Below are positions 25,738 to 35,646 of a stretch of DNA of 64,000 nucleotides, piece by piece (position 1 is the stretch's first letter; each line of letters starts with the position of its first letter). Location of the stretch: contig NZ_KE557320.1 in assembly GCF_000442315.1 (NCBI RefSeq), positions 256,127-320,126 on the forward strand. The letters are read 5' to 3'. The notes under the pieces are model-generated. The model had not been told where the DNA came from. It saw only the letters and a list, made by a program, of their open reading frames with translations, and did not search any database. Origin of the DNA: Rubellimicrobium thermophilum DSM 16684 (GTDB lineage: Bacteria > Pseudomonadota > Alphaproteobacteria > Rhodobacterales > Rhodobacteraceae). A program made the translations under genes and the position numbers.

Positions 25738-26976
25738 TCATGACCCGGTCCGGTCCGGCGGGGCGCCGCCCTCGAACACGGTCTCTCCCCGCAGGTCCAG
25801 CTCGGCCTCCTGCATCTGCAGATGCAGGCCCGTGCCGGTGAAGGGATGGGCGCGGGCCAGGGCCTCGTCCACCTCGATCCCGAGGCCGGGGGCTTCGGGG
25901 ACGGGGATATGGCCGTCCTCGACCCGGATCGATCCCCGGATGAGCGCGTCGTGAAAGGGGGTCTCGATCGTCTCGGCGATCAGGGCGTTGGGAATGGCGG
26001 CGCAGAGATGGATGTTGGCCGCCCATTCGACGGGACCGGCATAGAGATGCGGCGCCATCTGGGCATTGTGCGATTCGGCCAGGGCGGCGATCTTGCGCCC
26101 CTGCCAGAGCCCCCCCGCCCGGCCGAGCGCGGGCTGGAGGATCGCCGCCCCGGCGCGCAGGGCCTGGGCGAACTCGGCCATGGTGGTCAGCCTTTCGCCC
26201 ACCGCCACGGGGGTGCGGACGGCCCGCGCCACCGCGGCAAGGCTGTCGAAATCGTCCGGCGGAACGGGTTCCTCGAACCACAGCGGCGAGAAGGGCTCGA
26301 TCGCCATGCCCATGCGGATGGCCCCGCCGGTGGAGAACTGGCCATGCGTGCCGAAGAGGAGATCGGCCCGGGCCCCCACCGCCTCGCGGAGGCGGCGGCA
26401 GAAGGCGACCGAGCGGGCAAGATCCGGCATCGGCGGCATGTGGCCCGATCGGATCGTGTAGGGACCGGCGGGGTCGAACTTCACCGCCGTGTAGCCGCGC
26501 GCGATCATGTCCTCGGCGGCTTCGGCCGCCTGGTCCGGGTTGGCCCAGAAGCCCGGCAGGCCGTGATGGGGCCGGGTGGGATAGAGATAGCTGTAGGCGC
26601 GGATCCGGTGCGAGACCCGCCCGCCCAGCAGCGCATGCACGGGCCGCCCCCGGTCCTTGCCGACCATGTCCCAGCAGGCGATCTCGAGCCCCGAGAAGGC
26701 CCCCATCACGGTGAGGTCGGGCCGCTGGGTAAAGCCCGAGGAGTAGGCGCGGCGGAACATCAGCTCGACATTCTCGGGGTTCTCGCCCGCCATGTGGCGG
26801 GCGAAGACATCGGTGATGACGGCGCGCATCGCCTCGGGCCCGACGGAGGAGGCATAGCATTCGCCCCAGCCGGTCACGCCCGTGTCCGAGGTGAGCTTGA
26901 CGAGGATCCAGTAGCGCCCCCCCCAGCCGGGGGCGGGAGGCGCGGTGACGAGAATGTCGCAATCGACGAGTTTCAT
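25738..26976 (-). CDS. Enolase-superfamily (mandelate racemase/MLE-like) enzyme
   Basis: A 412-residue member of the mandelate racemase/muconate-lactonising subgroup, whose members include sugar-acid dehydratases. Seen: the N-terminal cap with GVTGWGECYASSVG, then KFDPAGPYT near residue 165, GTHGQFSTGGAIRM near 210, metal-ligand Glu in LWFEEPVPPDDF near 240, Glu in AVGERL near 265, and the active-site His in APHLYAGPVEW near 315. The position two before the His of GTHGQ, where an Asp metal ligand is expected, is Gly. The substrate is unknown. It is the last gene of a minus-strand run with an MFS exporter and a PLP dehydratase; the 51-bp gap upstream fits co-transcription. Confidence 0.75.
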   Translation of the reverse strand: MKLVDCDILVTAPPAPGWGGRYWILVKLTSDTGVTGWGECYASSVGPEAMRAVITDVFARHMAGENPENVELMFRRAYSSGFTQRPDLTVMGAFSGLEIACWDMVGKDRGRPVHALLGGRVSHRIRAYSYLYPTRPHHGLPGFWANPDQAAEAAEDMIARGYTAVKFDPAGPYTIRSGHMPPMPDLARSVAFCRRLREAVGARADLLFGTHGQFSTGGAIRMGMAIEPFSPLWFEEPVPPDDFDSLAAVARAVRTPVAVGERLTTMAEFAQALRAGAAILQPALGRAGGLWQGRKIAALAESHNAQMAPHLYAGPVEWAANIHLCAAIPNALIAETIETPFHDALIRGSIRVEDGHIPVPEAPGLGIEVDEALARAHPFTGTGLHLQMQEAELDLRGETVFEGGAPPDRTGS

Positions 26977-27027
26977 AGGCCTATCCTGCCCCGTCCGCGA
27001 CCGCGACGGGATGCCAGAAGCGACCTG

Positions 27028-28261
27028 TCACGCCGCTGGCGAGGGGGTTGGCGCGGATTCCGCCTGCGCCCCGCGCCAGAACAGGATCAGCGCAGCCAGA
27101 GCGAGCAGCGCGCCCAGCATGTAGGGCGCCCCGAGCAGCGGCCATCGTCCGATCCCCGCGCCCCAGGCGAAGAGGGCCGCCATGATCACCGGCCCCACGA
27201 CCTGCGCCGCCGAACGCACCGAGGCCACGACGCCCAGCGCCTCGCCCTGGGCATCGGGCGGCACGAGGCGCGAGATGCGCCCCTGGAGCGCGGGGATCGC
27301 CACCTCGCCCAGCGCCGAGACGGGGCAGAGGAGGATGGCCAGCCAGCTTCCCACCGGCCCATGAGGCATCAGCGCATAGATGACGAAGAAGGCCAGGGTG
27401 AAGGCCAGGCTGAAGCGGATCGTCCCCCCCTCGCCCAAATGGCGCAGATAGACCCGGATCAGCCAGCCCTGCGCGAGGATCGCCCCCACGCCGAAGGCCG
27501 CGAGCGAGAGGCCTGTCTCGAGGCTCGTCCAGCCGAAGGCGGCCTGACCCCAGAAGGCCCAGACCACGACATAGGAGACATAGGCCAGCTCCAGCAGGCC
27601 CAGCGCCACCAGCGGCACCGCCACCCCGCGCAGCCGGCCCATCGCCCGCAGCGCCGCAAGGGGGTTGCTGCGCGCCGCCGAGAAGGGGCGACGCATCGCC
27701 GCTGTCACCGTCTCAGGGAAGGCGAACCAGCCGAAGACGAGGTTTCCTGCCGCCAGCACGGCCGCCGCCCAGAAGGGGGCGCGAGGCCCGATCTCGCCCA
27801 GAAGACCCCCGATCACGGGGCCGAGGATGAACCCCCCCATGAAGGCCGCCCCCAGAAGGCCGAAGGCCTGTGCCCGCCTCTCCGGGGGCGTGACATCGGC
27901 CAGCGCCGCATGGCAGGTCGCATGTGTTGCCGCCGTGACACCCGCCAGAAGCCGCAGGCCCAGCAGCAGCCAGATCGACTGGGCGAGCGCCGAGCCGAGA
28001 TAGTCCACCGCCATGACGGCGAGCGACAGAAGCAGCACCGGCCGCCGCCCGAAGCGGTCCGACAGCGCCCCGAGCAGGGGCGCGCAGAGGAACTGCATCA
28101 GCGCATAGGCCGTGGCCAGAACGCCCCCCCCAGAGCGCCGCATGGCCAAGATCCGCGCCCCGCACCGCCGCGATGAGGTCGGGCATGACGGGATAGACGA
28201 TCCCGATGCCCATGGCATCGAGAAAGAGCGTGATCAGCAGGAAGGGCAGGGGAGAGCGCAT
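27028..28261 (-). CDS. TetA-like MFS transporter, frame broken
   Basis: An MFS permease of about 410 residues with twelve predicted helices, of the tetracycline-efflux-like subgroup. It starts LITLFLDAMGIGIVYPVMPDL and has the loop 2-3 signature ALSDRFGRRPVLLLSLAV (about 70-87) and the helix 5 region FMGGFILGPVIGGLLGE. The frame breaks in an eight-base C run at 28124-28131, between PDLIAAVRGADLGHAALWGG and VLATAYALMQFL. One base restores a full-length transporter. It lies 11 bp after the PLP dehydratase gene. TetA-like proteins export many compounds; resistance to tetracycline should not be assumed. Confidence 0.8.
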
Positions 28262-28272
28262 GACCCCAGACC

Positions 28273-29247
28273 CTAGGGCGAAGGCGCGCCCCGCGCCAGC
28301 GCCCGCGCGAACAGATCCGCGTCCACATTGCCCCCCGTGGCGACGGCAATCACGGCATCGCCCTCCAGCGCCGCGCCCCGGAACAGCGCGGCGGCCAGCG
28401 CGACCGCCCCGCCCGGCTCGAGCACAAGGCGCAGATGCCGGAAGGCCAGTGCCATGGCGGCGAGCGCCTCTGCGTCCGTCACGGCCAGACCGGGACCGGC
28501 CAGCCGCCGCAGAACCGGAAAGGTCAGCGCGCCGGGCCGAGGCGTCAGGATCGCATCGCAGAGCGAGACCCCGCCCGGGGCATTACAGAGCCGTTCCCCG
28601 GCCGCAAGGCTGCGGGCCATGTCGTCGAAGCCCGCCGGCTCCACGGGGCGCACACGGAAGGCAGGCGCCTCGGCCTCGAGCGCCAGCGCGATCCCGGCCG
28701 AGAGGCCACCGCCCCCGCAGCAGACGAGGACCTCGCCCCCCGTCACCCCCTCCTCGGCGGCCTGGGCCGCGATCTCGAGCCCCGTGGTGCCCTGACCCGC
28801 GATCACCTCCGGATGATCGAAGGGCGGGATGAGGACGAGGCCCCGCGCCTCGGCGATCCGGGCGGCGAGGGCCTCGCGATCCTCGCGCGCGCGGTCATAG
28901 GGAACGACCGTCGCGCCCCAGCCCTCGACCCCCGCGCGCTTGGCGGCGGGGGCATCGGCCGGCATGACCACGGTGCAGGGCAGGCCATGGGCGGCGGCGG
29001 CCCGCGCCACCCCCTGTGCGTGGTTGCCCGAGGACAGCGCCAGCACCCCCCGCGTGCCCGCCGGCAGCGCCGACACCGCCGCCCAGCCGCCCCGCGCCTT
29101 GAAGGAGCCGGTATGCTGAAGGCATTCGGCCTTCACGAAGACCCGCCGCCCGGCGAGGCGGTCGAGCGCGGGATCCGACAGCAGCGGCGTGCGGCGCACA
29201 TGACCGTCCAGACGGACGGCGGCAGCGCGGATCAGGTCGGCATTCAT
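28273..29247 (-). CDS. PLP-dependent threonine/serine dehydratase-like enzyme
   Basis: A 324-residue fold type II PLP enzyme. The Schiff-base lysine is in TGSFKARGG (near residue 50), the substrate loop SSGNHAQGVARAA follows, the PLP-phosphate loop is CCGGGGLSAG (near 178), and the C-terminal ATGGNVD closes the cofactor site. These match catabolic threonine/serine dehydratases, which convert hydroxy-amino acids to 2-oxo acids and ammonia; a hydroxyaspartate or ectoine-pathway role (EutB-like) is also possible. No ACT domain is present, so threonine deaminase IlvA is unlikely. It overlaps the upstream hydrolase gene by four bases. Confidence 0.8.
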   Translation of the reverse strand: MNADLIRAAAVRLDGHVRRTPLLSDPALDRLAGRRVFVKAECLQHTGSFKARGGWAAVSALPAGTRGVLALSSGNHAQGVARAAAAHGLPCTVVMPADAPAAKRAGVEGWGATVVPYDRAREDREALAARIAEARGLVLIPPFDHPEVIAGQGTTGLEIAAQAAEEGVTGGEVLVCCGGGGLSAGIALALEAEAPAFRVRPVEPAGFDDMARSLAAGERLCNAPGGVSLCDAILTPRPGALTFPVLRRLAGPGLAVTDAEALAAMALAFRHLRLVLEPGGAVALAAALFRGAALEGDAVIAVATGGNVDADLFARALARGAPSP

Positions 29248-30085
29248 GCGCCGCCCCCCCTGCGGCAGAGATCGAGCCAGCGGCCCAGCGCGGCCAGCGA
29301 TTCGGGTTCGTCGAGAAAGGGAACATGACCGCGATCGGCCACCTCGGCCGCGATGGCATCCGGCCGGCGCGCCTGCATCGCCGCGAAGGTCCCCGGCGAG
29401 AGCAGATCCGAATTCGCCCCGCGCAGCAGGCACAGCGGCAGCCCCGCCAGCGCATCGAAGAGCGGCCAGAGCGGCGCCGGTTCGGGCACCCCCCCGCCGG
29501 GCCGAGAAACGCCTCGCGCAGCGCGGGATCATAGCGGAGCGCAAGGCCGTCCGGCCCCTCGGCATAGTGGTTGCGCATCTCGTGCAGCCAGCGCGCATGC
29601 GGCACGCCGGGAAACCCCGTCATCAGCCGGGCACGGGCCCGTGCGGCCTCCTCCCAGGTCTTCTGCGCAGGACGGCGGCCGAGATACCCCTCGATCGCGG
29701 CGAGGCCCGCCCTCTCGATCACCGGGCCGACATCGTTGAGCGCCACGCCCAGCAGGCGGTCACGGGCGCGGTGGGCCATCATCATCGCCACGATCCCCCC
29801 GCGCGAGGTGCCCAGAACCGCCGCCCGCGCGATCCCCAGATGATCGAGCAGCGCCAGCGCATCGCCTGCCTCCACCGGCACGGTATAGGTCTGCGGCCCC
29901 GTGAAATCCGACCGGCCGCGGCCGCGCGCATCGAGCCGGATCAGCCGGACGTCGCGCAGATGCGGGGCAAGATGGTCGAAATCCCCCCCGTTGCGCGTCA
30001 GCCCCGCCAGCGCAAGGAGCGGCAGGCCGGCCCCCTCCTCGGTGAACCAGAGGCGGGCGCCGTCAGGGGCAGGGAAGAAGGGCAT
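29244..30085 (-). CDS. Alpha/beta hydrolase, frame broken
   Basis: An alpha/beta hydrolase of about 280 residues. The oxyanion region is GLPLLALAGLTRNGGDF, the nucleophile elbow GTSRGG (Ser near residue 98), then Asp in LRGANSDLLSP and His in ADRGHVPFLDEPES near the C-terminus. The C-terminal part is in another frame; the break is in the seven-base C run at 29489-29495, and one added base joins GPAGG to VPEPAPLWPLF. Such hydrolases cleave esters or lactones; the substrate is unknown. It begins 19 bp after the DUF1697 gene and overlaps the PLP dehydratase gene by four bases. Confidence 0.75.
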
Positions 30086-30104
30086 GACGACTCCCTCTCA
30101 GGGG

Positions 30105-30788
30105 TCAGGTGGGAACAGGCGTTGCGCCGGCGCCGCCGGAGAGAGCCGCGCGCTGGGCCGCTCCCTCGGCCTCGGCCGCCTCGACAAGGGCCTGGATCCG
30201 CAGGATCGTGGCCCAGCTCCGCGTGGTGACGACGCCGGGCAGGCCGCGGCGGGCCCGGTCCAGAAGGCGCTGGCGGATCCGGCCCGGCGGCAGGCAGAGA
30301 TAGAGACAGCGATCCCCCGGCACGGCACGGTCGGCCGTCCAGCCCGCCCCGGTCAGGCGGCGCGCATCGGGATCCTCGGCCAGAAGGGCGACATGAAGCG
30401 CGCCGGGATCGCTCAGCGCGATGCCGGGAAAGGGATTGGCCGCCACCATCGCCAGCCAGTCCGTCCCGCGGCGCAGATGGATGCCCTTGTGGAAGTCCAG
30501 CTCCTTCTCGCAGGCGAGGGTGGCGCGGGCCTCCACCTCCTCTTCCGGCAGGGCGGAGCGCAGGACGGCATTGCCCGTCTGACCGCGCACCACGACGCGA
30601 TCGAGCCCTTGCGCCGCGAGCGCCGCCCGCAGCAGCCGCGGCGGCACCTGCGTGACCGAGCCGACCCCGCGCAGCAGCACGACCCAGGTCGTGGCATCCC
30701 CGGCGCCGCGGTCGAATCGGGGCAGGCGCAGCGCCAGCGGAACCGGCGGAACCGGCAGGCGGGACGGAAGCGGGGCAGGGCGGAACAT
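30105..30788 (-). CDS. DUF1697 domain protein
   Basis: A 227-residue protein. It has the DUF1697 signature TTWVVLLRGVGSVTQVP near residue 35, VVRGQTGNAVLRS near 65 and the end RSWATILRIQALVE. These match the family pattern, although many members read LLRGVNVGG where this one has GVGSVTQ. Function unknown. AGGAGG precedes the ATG at 30788. It appears to be the first gene of the minus-strand run that continues through hydrolase, dehydratase, MFS and enolase-family genes. Confidence 0.8.
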   Translation of the reverse strand: MFRPAPLPSRLPVPPVPLALRLPRFDRGAGDATTWVVLLRGVGSVTQVPPRLLRAALAAQGLDRVVVRGQTGNAVLRSALPEEEVEARATLACEKELDFHKGIHLRRGTDWLAMVAANPFPGIALSDPGALHVALLAEDPDARRLTGAGWTADRAVPGDRCLYLCLPPGRIRQRLLDRARRGLPGVVTTRSWATILRIQALVEAAEAEGAAQRAALSGGAGATPVPT

Positions 30789-30930
30789 CGGTGGCCTCCT
30801 TCGGCGCAAGGTGACGGGTTCCGGCGCCGCGGTCCAGAGGGGCGCCGGGAATGGCGGGGTCCGGCCCGGCGGAGGCCGGGGCCGCGGCCGGGGCCATTCC
30901 TGCCCGTGCCGCGTTCTCCTTTTGCCCCAG

Positions 30931-30952
30931 AAATCGTTAATAAATCGTTTAT
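30931..30952. repeat. AT-rich tandem 11-mer upstream of DUF1697 operon
   Basis: Two adjacent copies, AAATCGTTAAT and AAATCGTTTAT, differing at one base, in otherwise very GC-rich DNA. It lies about 145 bp upstream of the DUF1697 start, where a regulator or an UP-like element could act. Confidence 0.5.
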
Positions 30953-31105
30953 GGGATGTTCCGCGAACTGTCGCGCCTGTTGCGGGGGCTGCGGAGGCGG
31001 CGGGCTGCGCCCGCGTCCCGGCAGGGGGGGGATCGCCGACCGGACCGATCCGGGCATGGGGCAGGCCGCCGATGCCGCCCGGCATGCGGTCGGGCGGTGC
31101 CCGCC

Positions 31106-31141
31106 GGGGACGAGGCCGGGGACGAGGCCGGGGACGAGGGA
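31106..31141. repeat. Three-copy 12-bp tandem repeat
   Basis: GGGGACGAGGCC occurs twice in a row, followed by a third copy whose last two bases differ (GGGGACGAGGGA). It is intergenic, upstream of the DUF1697 operon and after fabI. It looks like slippage-type microsatellite DNA. Confidence 0.6.
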
Positions 31142-31177
31142 GACCGGGGGGGCGCCGGGGCGCGCGTCCGGGAGGCT

Positions 31178-31973
<796 letters not shown>

Positions 31974-31980
31974 GATCCGC

Positions 31981-33218
31981 TCAGTCCCGCAGGCGGCTGA
32001 ACAGCATGGACCCGTTGGTCCCGCCGAAGCCGAAGGAATTGGTCATCACCGTATCGAGCCCCGCATTCTCCACCAGCTGGGTGGCGATCTCCCCCTCGTG
32101 CAGGGCAGGGTCGAGGGTCTCGACATTGATCGAGGGGGCGATGAAGTCATGCCGGAGCATGAGCAGGCAGTAGATCGCCTCCTGCACGCCGGTGGCGCCC
32201 TGGCTGTGGCCCGTCATGCTCTTGGTCGAGGAGATGGGCGGCTGGCGGCGCCCGGCAAAGGCCCGGCGCACGGCTTCCACCTCGCCCACATCGCCCACCG
32301 GGGTCGATGTGCCATGGGCGTTGATGTAGCCCACCTCGCGGTCCGGCGGCAGCGTCGCCAGTGCAAGACGCATCGCCGTTCCCCCCCCTCGCCCGAGGGG
32401 GCGACCATGTCATGCCCGTCGGAAGTGGCGGCGAAACCCGTCACCTCGGCATAGATCCGCGCACCGCGCGCCCGCGCGCGTTCCAGATCCTCGAGCACCA
32501 CCATGCCGCCGCCGCCGGCGATCACGAAGCCGTCGCGATCGGCATCGAAGGCGCGGCTCGCCCGCTGGGGGCTGTCGTTGAAGCGCGACGACATCGCCCC
32601 CATCGCATCGAACAGGCAGGACAGCGTCCAGTCGAGCTCCTCCCCCCCGCCGGCGAACATCACGTCCTGCTTGCCCCATGCGATCTGCTCGGCGGCAGCG
32701 CCGATGCAGTGCAGCGAGGTCGAGCACGCCGAGGTGATCGAATAGTTGATCCCGCGGATACGGAAAGCCGTGGCGAGATTGGCGCTGACCGTCGAGCACA
32801 TCGCCTTGGGCACGGCAAAGGGGCCGATGCGCCTTGTCCCGCCGCTCTGCAGGACGGACTGATGCGCGGCGAACAGGGCCGAGGTCGAGGGCCCGCCCGA
32901 ACCGGCGATGAGGCCCGTGCGCTCATGGCTCACCTCCGCCTCGGTCAGACCGGCATCGCGGATCGCCTGCTCCATCGCGATATGCGCATAGGCCGCGCCG
33001 GGGCCCATGAAGCGCAGGCGGCGCTTGTCCACGTGATCCGTCACGTCGATCTTGAGCGTCCCTGCTACCTGGCTGCGGAAGCCGCGCTCGGCCATCTCGG
33101 GCACATGCTCGATGCCCGAACGCCCTGCCTTGAGGGCCGCCAGGACCTCCTCGGCGGAATTGCCGATGGGCGAGACGATGCCCAGACCCGTGACCACGAC
33201 GCGACGCAGCGAGGCCAT
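31981..33218 (-). CDS. fabB: 3-oxoacyl-ACP synthase I FabB, frame broken
   Basis: Beta-ketoacyl-ACP synthase I of about 412 residues. The Cys-His-His triad is seen: Cys in [12 protein letters not shown] (near residue 163), His in [11 protein letters not shown] (near 305) and His region in TGHSQGATG with the closing [12 protein letters not shown] motif. It elongates the unsaturated intermediate made by FabA. One frame break lies in an eight-base C run at 32381-32388 after [12 protein letters not shown]; bridging it joins the C-terminal third. It follows fabA by three bases. This is the classical anaerobic unsaturated-fatty-acid gene pair. Confidence 0.92.
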
Positions 33219-33221
33219 GGA

Positions 33222-33737
33222 TCAGCCCCCCTGCGCGATGGCCAGACCCACGCGCATCCCCGTCACCTCGCACACGACCTCGCCATCGGCCTCGAGCCGG
33301 CCATCGGCCACCCCCATCTTGAGGCGGCGGTCGATCACCTTGGTGAAGTCCACGAAATAGCGCACGAGGCTGCGGTCAGGCCGGATCATGCCGGTCAGCT
33401 TCACCTCGCCCACGCCAAGGGCGAAACCCTGCCCCTGCCAGCCCCGCCAGCCGAGATTGAAGCCCGTCAGCTGCCACAGCCCGTCCAGCATCAGACAGCC
33501 GGGCATCACCGGATTGCCGGCGAAATGGCAGGGGAAGAACCACAGGTCCGGACGGATGTCGAGCTCGGCCACCACATGCCCCTTGCCATGGGCCCCGCCA
33601 TCGGCGGAGATGTCCGTGATCCGATCCATCATCAGCATCGGCGGCAGGGGAAGCTGGGCATTGCCGGGCCCGAACAGCTCTCCCCGCGCACAGGCGAGAA
33701 GGGCCTCCTTGTCGAAGGTCCGCGGAAAATCGGCCAT
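33222..33737 (-). CDS. fabA: 3-hydroxydecanoyl-ACP dehydratase FabA
   Basis: A 171-residue hot-dog-fold dehydratase/isomerase of exact family length. Catalytic His is in [19 protein letters not shown] (about residue 72), with the Asp about 14 residues on in the same motif. It makes and isomerises trans-2-decenoyl-ACP, the branch point to unsaturated fatty acids. It is the first gene of fabA-fabB-fabI and is divergent from the Irr-type regulator, an arrangement common in alphaproteobacteria. Confidence 0.95.
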   Translation of the reverse strand: MADFPRTFDKEALLACARGELFGPGNAQLPLPPMLMMDRITDISADGGAHGKGHVVAELDIRPDLWFFPCHFAGNPVMPGCLMLDGLWQLTGFNLGWRGWQGQGFALGVGEVKLTGMIRPDRSLVRYFVDFTKVIDRRLKMGVADGRLEADGEVVCEVTGMRVGLAIAQGG

Positions 33738-33954
33738 GCAGGTTCGGTCCGTCCGGTTGTTGCGCCGTGTCCGCGGGTCTATCACCCAGCCCGGACCGGG
33801 GGCAAGGCCGCCCCGCCCCAGACAAGACCATCCGGCCGCGGCCGGAACCGGCCGCAGTTGAAAGATGCAGCCAGAAGGGCATATTGTCCCCCGGATACGG
33901 AAAGGCGGACAGGTCGATGCCGCACGGACAGGCAGGACGCACGGACAGGACGAG

Positions 33955-34421
33955 ATGCCGCACGAAACGGACAGGACGACAGGCAGGACGCAGGGCGCAA
34001 CCGTGCCGGACCGCCTGAGGGCGGAGCGCGGCCTGGCCTGGCTCCAGCGCGCGGGGCTGCGCCCGACACGGCAGCGCCTGGCCCTGGCGGGCCTGCTGTC
34101 GGGGACGGGCAGGATCGTCATGTCACGGCCGAATGGCTGCATCAGGCCGCCGAACAGGCGGGCGAACCGGTCAGCCTGGCCACCGTCTACAACACCCTGC
34201 GCGCCTTCTGCGAGGCCGGGCTGATGCGCGAGATCACCGTAGACGGCGCGCGCAGCTATTTCGATACCAACATGACGGATCATCCCCATTTCTACTGGGA
34301 GGATACCGCCACGCTGAGCGACGCCCCGGCCGAGGAGCTCCGCATCGAACGCCTGCCCCGCGTGCCCGAAGGGGCCGAGATCGCCGCCGTCGATGTCGTG
34401 ATCCGCCTGCGCCGGACCTGA
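33955..34421 (+). CDS. irr: Irr-type iron-response regulator (Fur superfamily), frame broken
   Basis: A Fur-superfamily regulator of about 155 residues. The winged helix includes [14 protein letters not shown], then [11 protein letters not shown] and [13 protein letters not shown], the recognition helix. The dimerisation part has [17 protein letters not shown], which carries His residues of the metal/haem region. The frame breaks in the G run at 34101-34104, where one more G gives [12 protein letters not shown]. Position beside fabA and the STYNTL-like helix favour Irr over Fur. An in-frame ATG at 33865 is possible, but that 5' stretch consists of imperfect CGGACAGG/AGGACGCA repeats and does not look like family sequence. 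Confidence 0.8.
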
Positions 34422-34573
34422 CCGGATCCGGCAGGAGACCGGATGGGGGAGCAGGCTGCGGATCGGGCTCCGGACCCGACGGGCACCATGCCGACCCGCC
34501 CGCCGCGGCGTCCCCTGTGCCCCATCACTCCATTCTCAGCGCCCCGCCGCGGACGCCGGCCCCGGCCTTGCGC

Positions 34574-35443
34574 TCAGAACCACTGCCCGGGCTCCATCAG
34601 CCCCAGATCCATCAGCTGCTGCGAATGCCAGGCGAAGGGCACCGAGTTCGGCCAGCGGAAGGTGGCGATGTCGAAGCTGGAGCCGGGATTGCGCTTCAGG
34701 GCCTTGGCGGTGCGGAAGCTGCACAGGGCGGCCGTGATGGAATGATGCCAGGGGCAGGCATAGGTATTGTATTCCGGCACATCGAAGCTGTGATCCGGGC
34801 GCAGCGTCAGGCCCTTCCGCGTGCGAAAGATCGCCACGCGGTCGATGCGCCGCCGCGCGGGGGGGATGTGTTCCTCGTAGCGCCAGCGCAGACCGCCGAA
34901 GAAGTCGAGCTGGCGTTCGGCGATGCGCCCGTCGGGAAGGCGGCGGGTCAGCGCATAATAGCCCATGCGGTCGAGATGGGCATCCTCGATCGAAACCGCC
35001 GTGGGATGACGGTCCAGATCCCCCGCATAGAGATCGACGACATAGGTCAGGATGCTGTCGCGCCGCTCCTCCTGGGCGAACTGGCACATCTCGCCCACGC
35101 TGCGATGTTCGCAGAAGGGGTAGAACAGGTATTCGGCATTGTAGAGATAGACCATCCAGGTCCCCTGCGGGGCCGCGGCGATGCAGGCATTGACGACGCC
35201 GGGAAAGGCCCCGTCGGCCAGCATGTCCTGCGCGACGACGGTGACGCGGGGATCCTGCACCTCGGCCGGCAGCGCAATGGCGGGATGGGCAAAGACCACG
35301 ATCGCGCGAAAGCCCGAATCGAGATGATGGCGGAGCGTGGAGGCGATCTCGACGGCATCCTCGACCAGGACGAGCGCCACCGGCCCCTTCTCCAGCACGC
35401 CGGCCCCCTTCGCGAGGAATGCCCGCAGCGAATCGTGCCGCAT
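34574..35443 (-). CDS. Conserved hypothetical, glycosyltransferase-like
   Basis: A 289-residue protein with an N-terminal alternating strand/helix pattern ([36 protein letters not shown]) as in the nucleotide-sugar half of GT-A glycosyltransferases, then [24 protein letters not shown] near residue 90 and the end [29 protein letters not shown] clear DxD motif in the usual place is not evident, so the enzyme class is uncertain. It is divergent from miaB with a 203-bp spacer. The ATG at 35443 gives a coherent N-terminus. Confidence 0.55.
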   Translation of the reverse strand: MRHDSLRAFLAKGAGVLEKGPVALVLVEDAVEIASTLRHHLDSGFRAIVVFAHPAIALPAEVQDPRVTVVAQDMLADGAFPGVVNACIAAAPQGTWMVYLYNAEYLFYPFCEHRSVGEMCQFAQEERRDSILTYVVDLYAGDLDRHPTAVSIEDAHLDRMGYYALTRRLPDGRIAERQLDFFGGLRWRYEEHIPPARRRIDRVAIFRTRKGLTLRPDHSFDVPEYNTYACPWHHSITAALCSFRTAKALKRNPGSSFDIATFRWPNSVPFAWHSQQLMDLGLMEPGQWF

Positions 35444-35646
35444 CCTGCCCTCCCTGTGCTCCGGCCTGTGCTCTGGCCTCCGAACATCGGCCCGCCGGCG
35501 GCGCGGGACAAGAGGCCGGGCCGGCGCATCGGCGGGCGGAGGGGCAAAGACAGGGGCCGGGGCTGGCTTGCGCGCCGGGCCAGGCCCCGCTAGGACGGGG
35601 CGCCCCTTCCGGTTGTCCGGCAAGCCCTTCTTTCGCGGAGGCCCCG

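Larger units (their letters stand above)
30789..31177. other. Intergenic region with two short direct repeats
   Basis: A 389-bp stretch between fabI and the DUF1697 gene. It has no convincing gene. It holds an AT-rich tandem 11-mer at 30931-30952 and a GC-rich 12-mer in three copies at 31106-31141. The DUF1697-operon promoter must lie here. Confidence 0.5.

Noticed and set aside
31106-31141. Three-copy repeat considered as a CRISPR or origin iteron
   Set aside because: Units are contiguous with no spacers, only 12 bp long and very GC-rich; no cas or replication gene is near.
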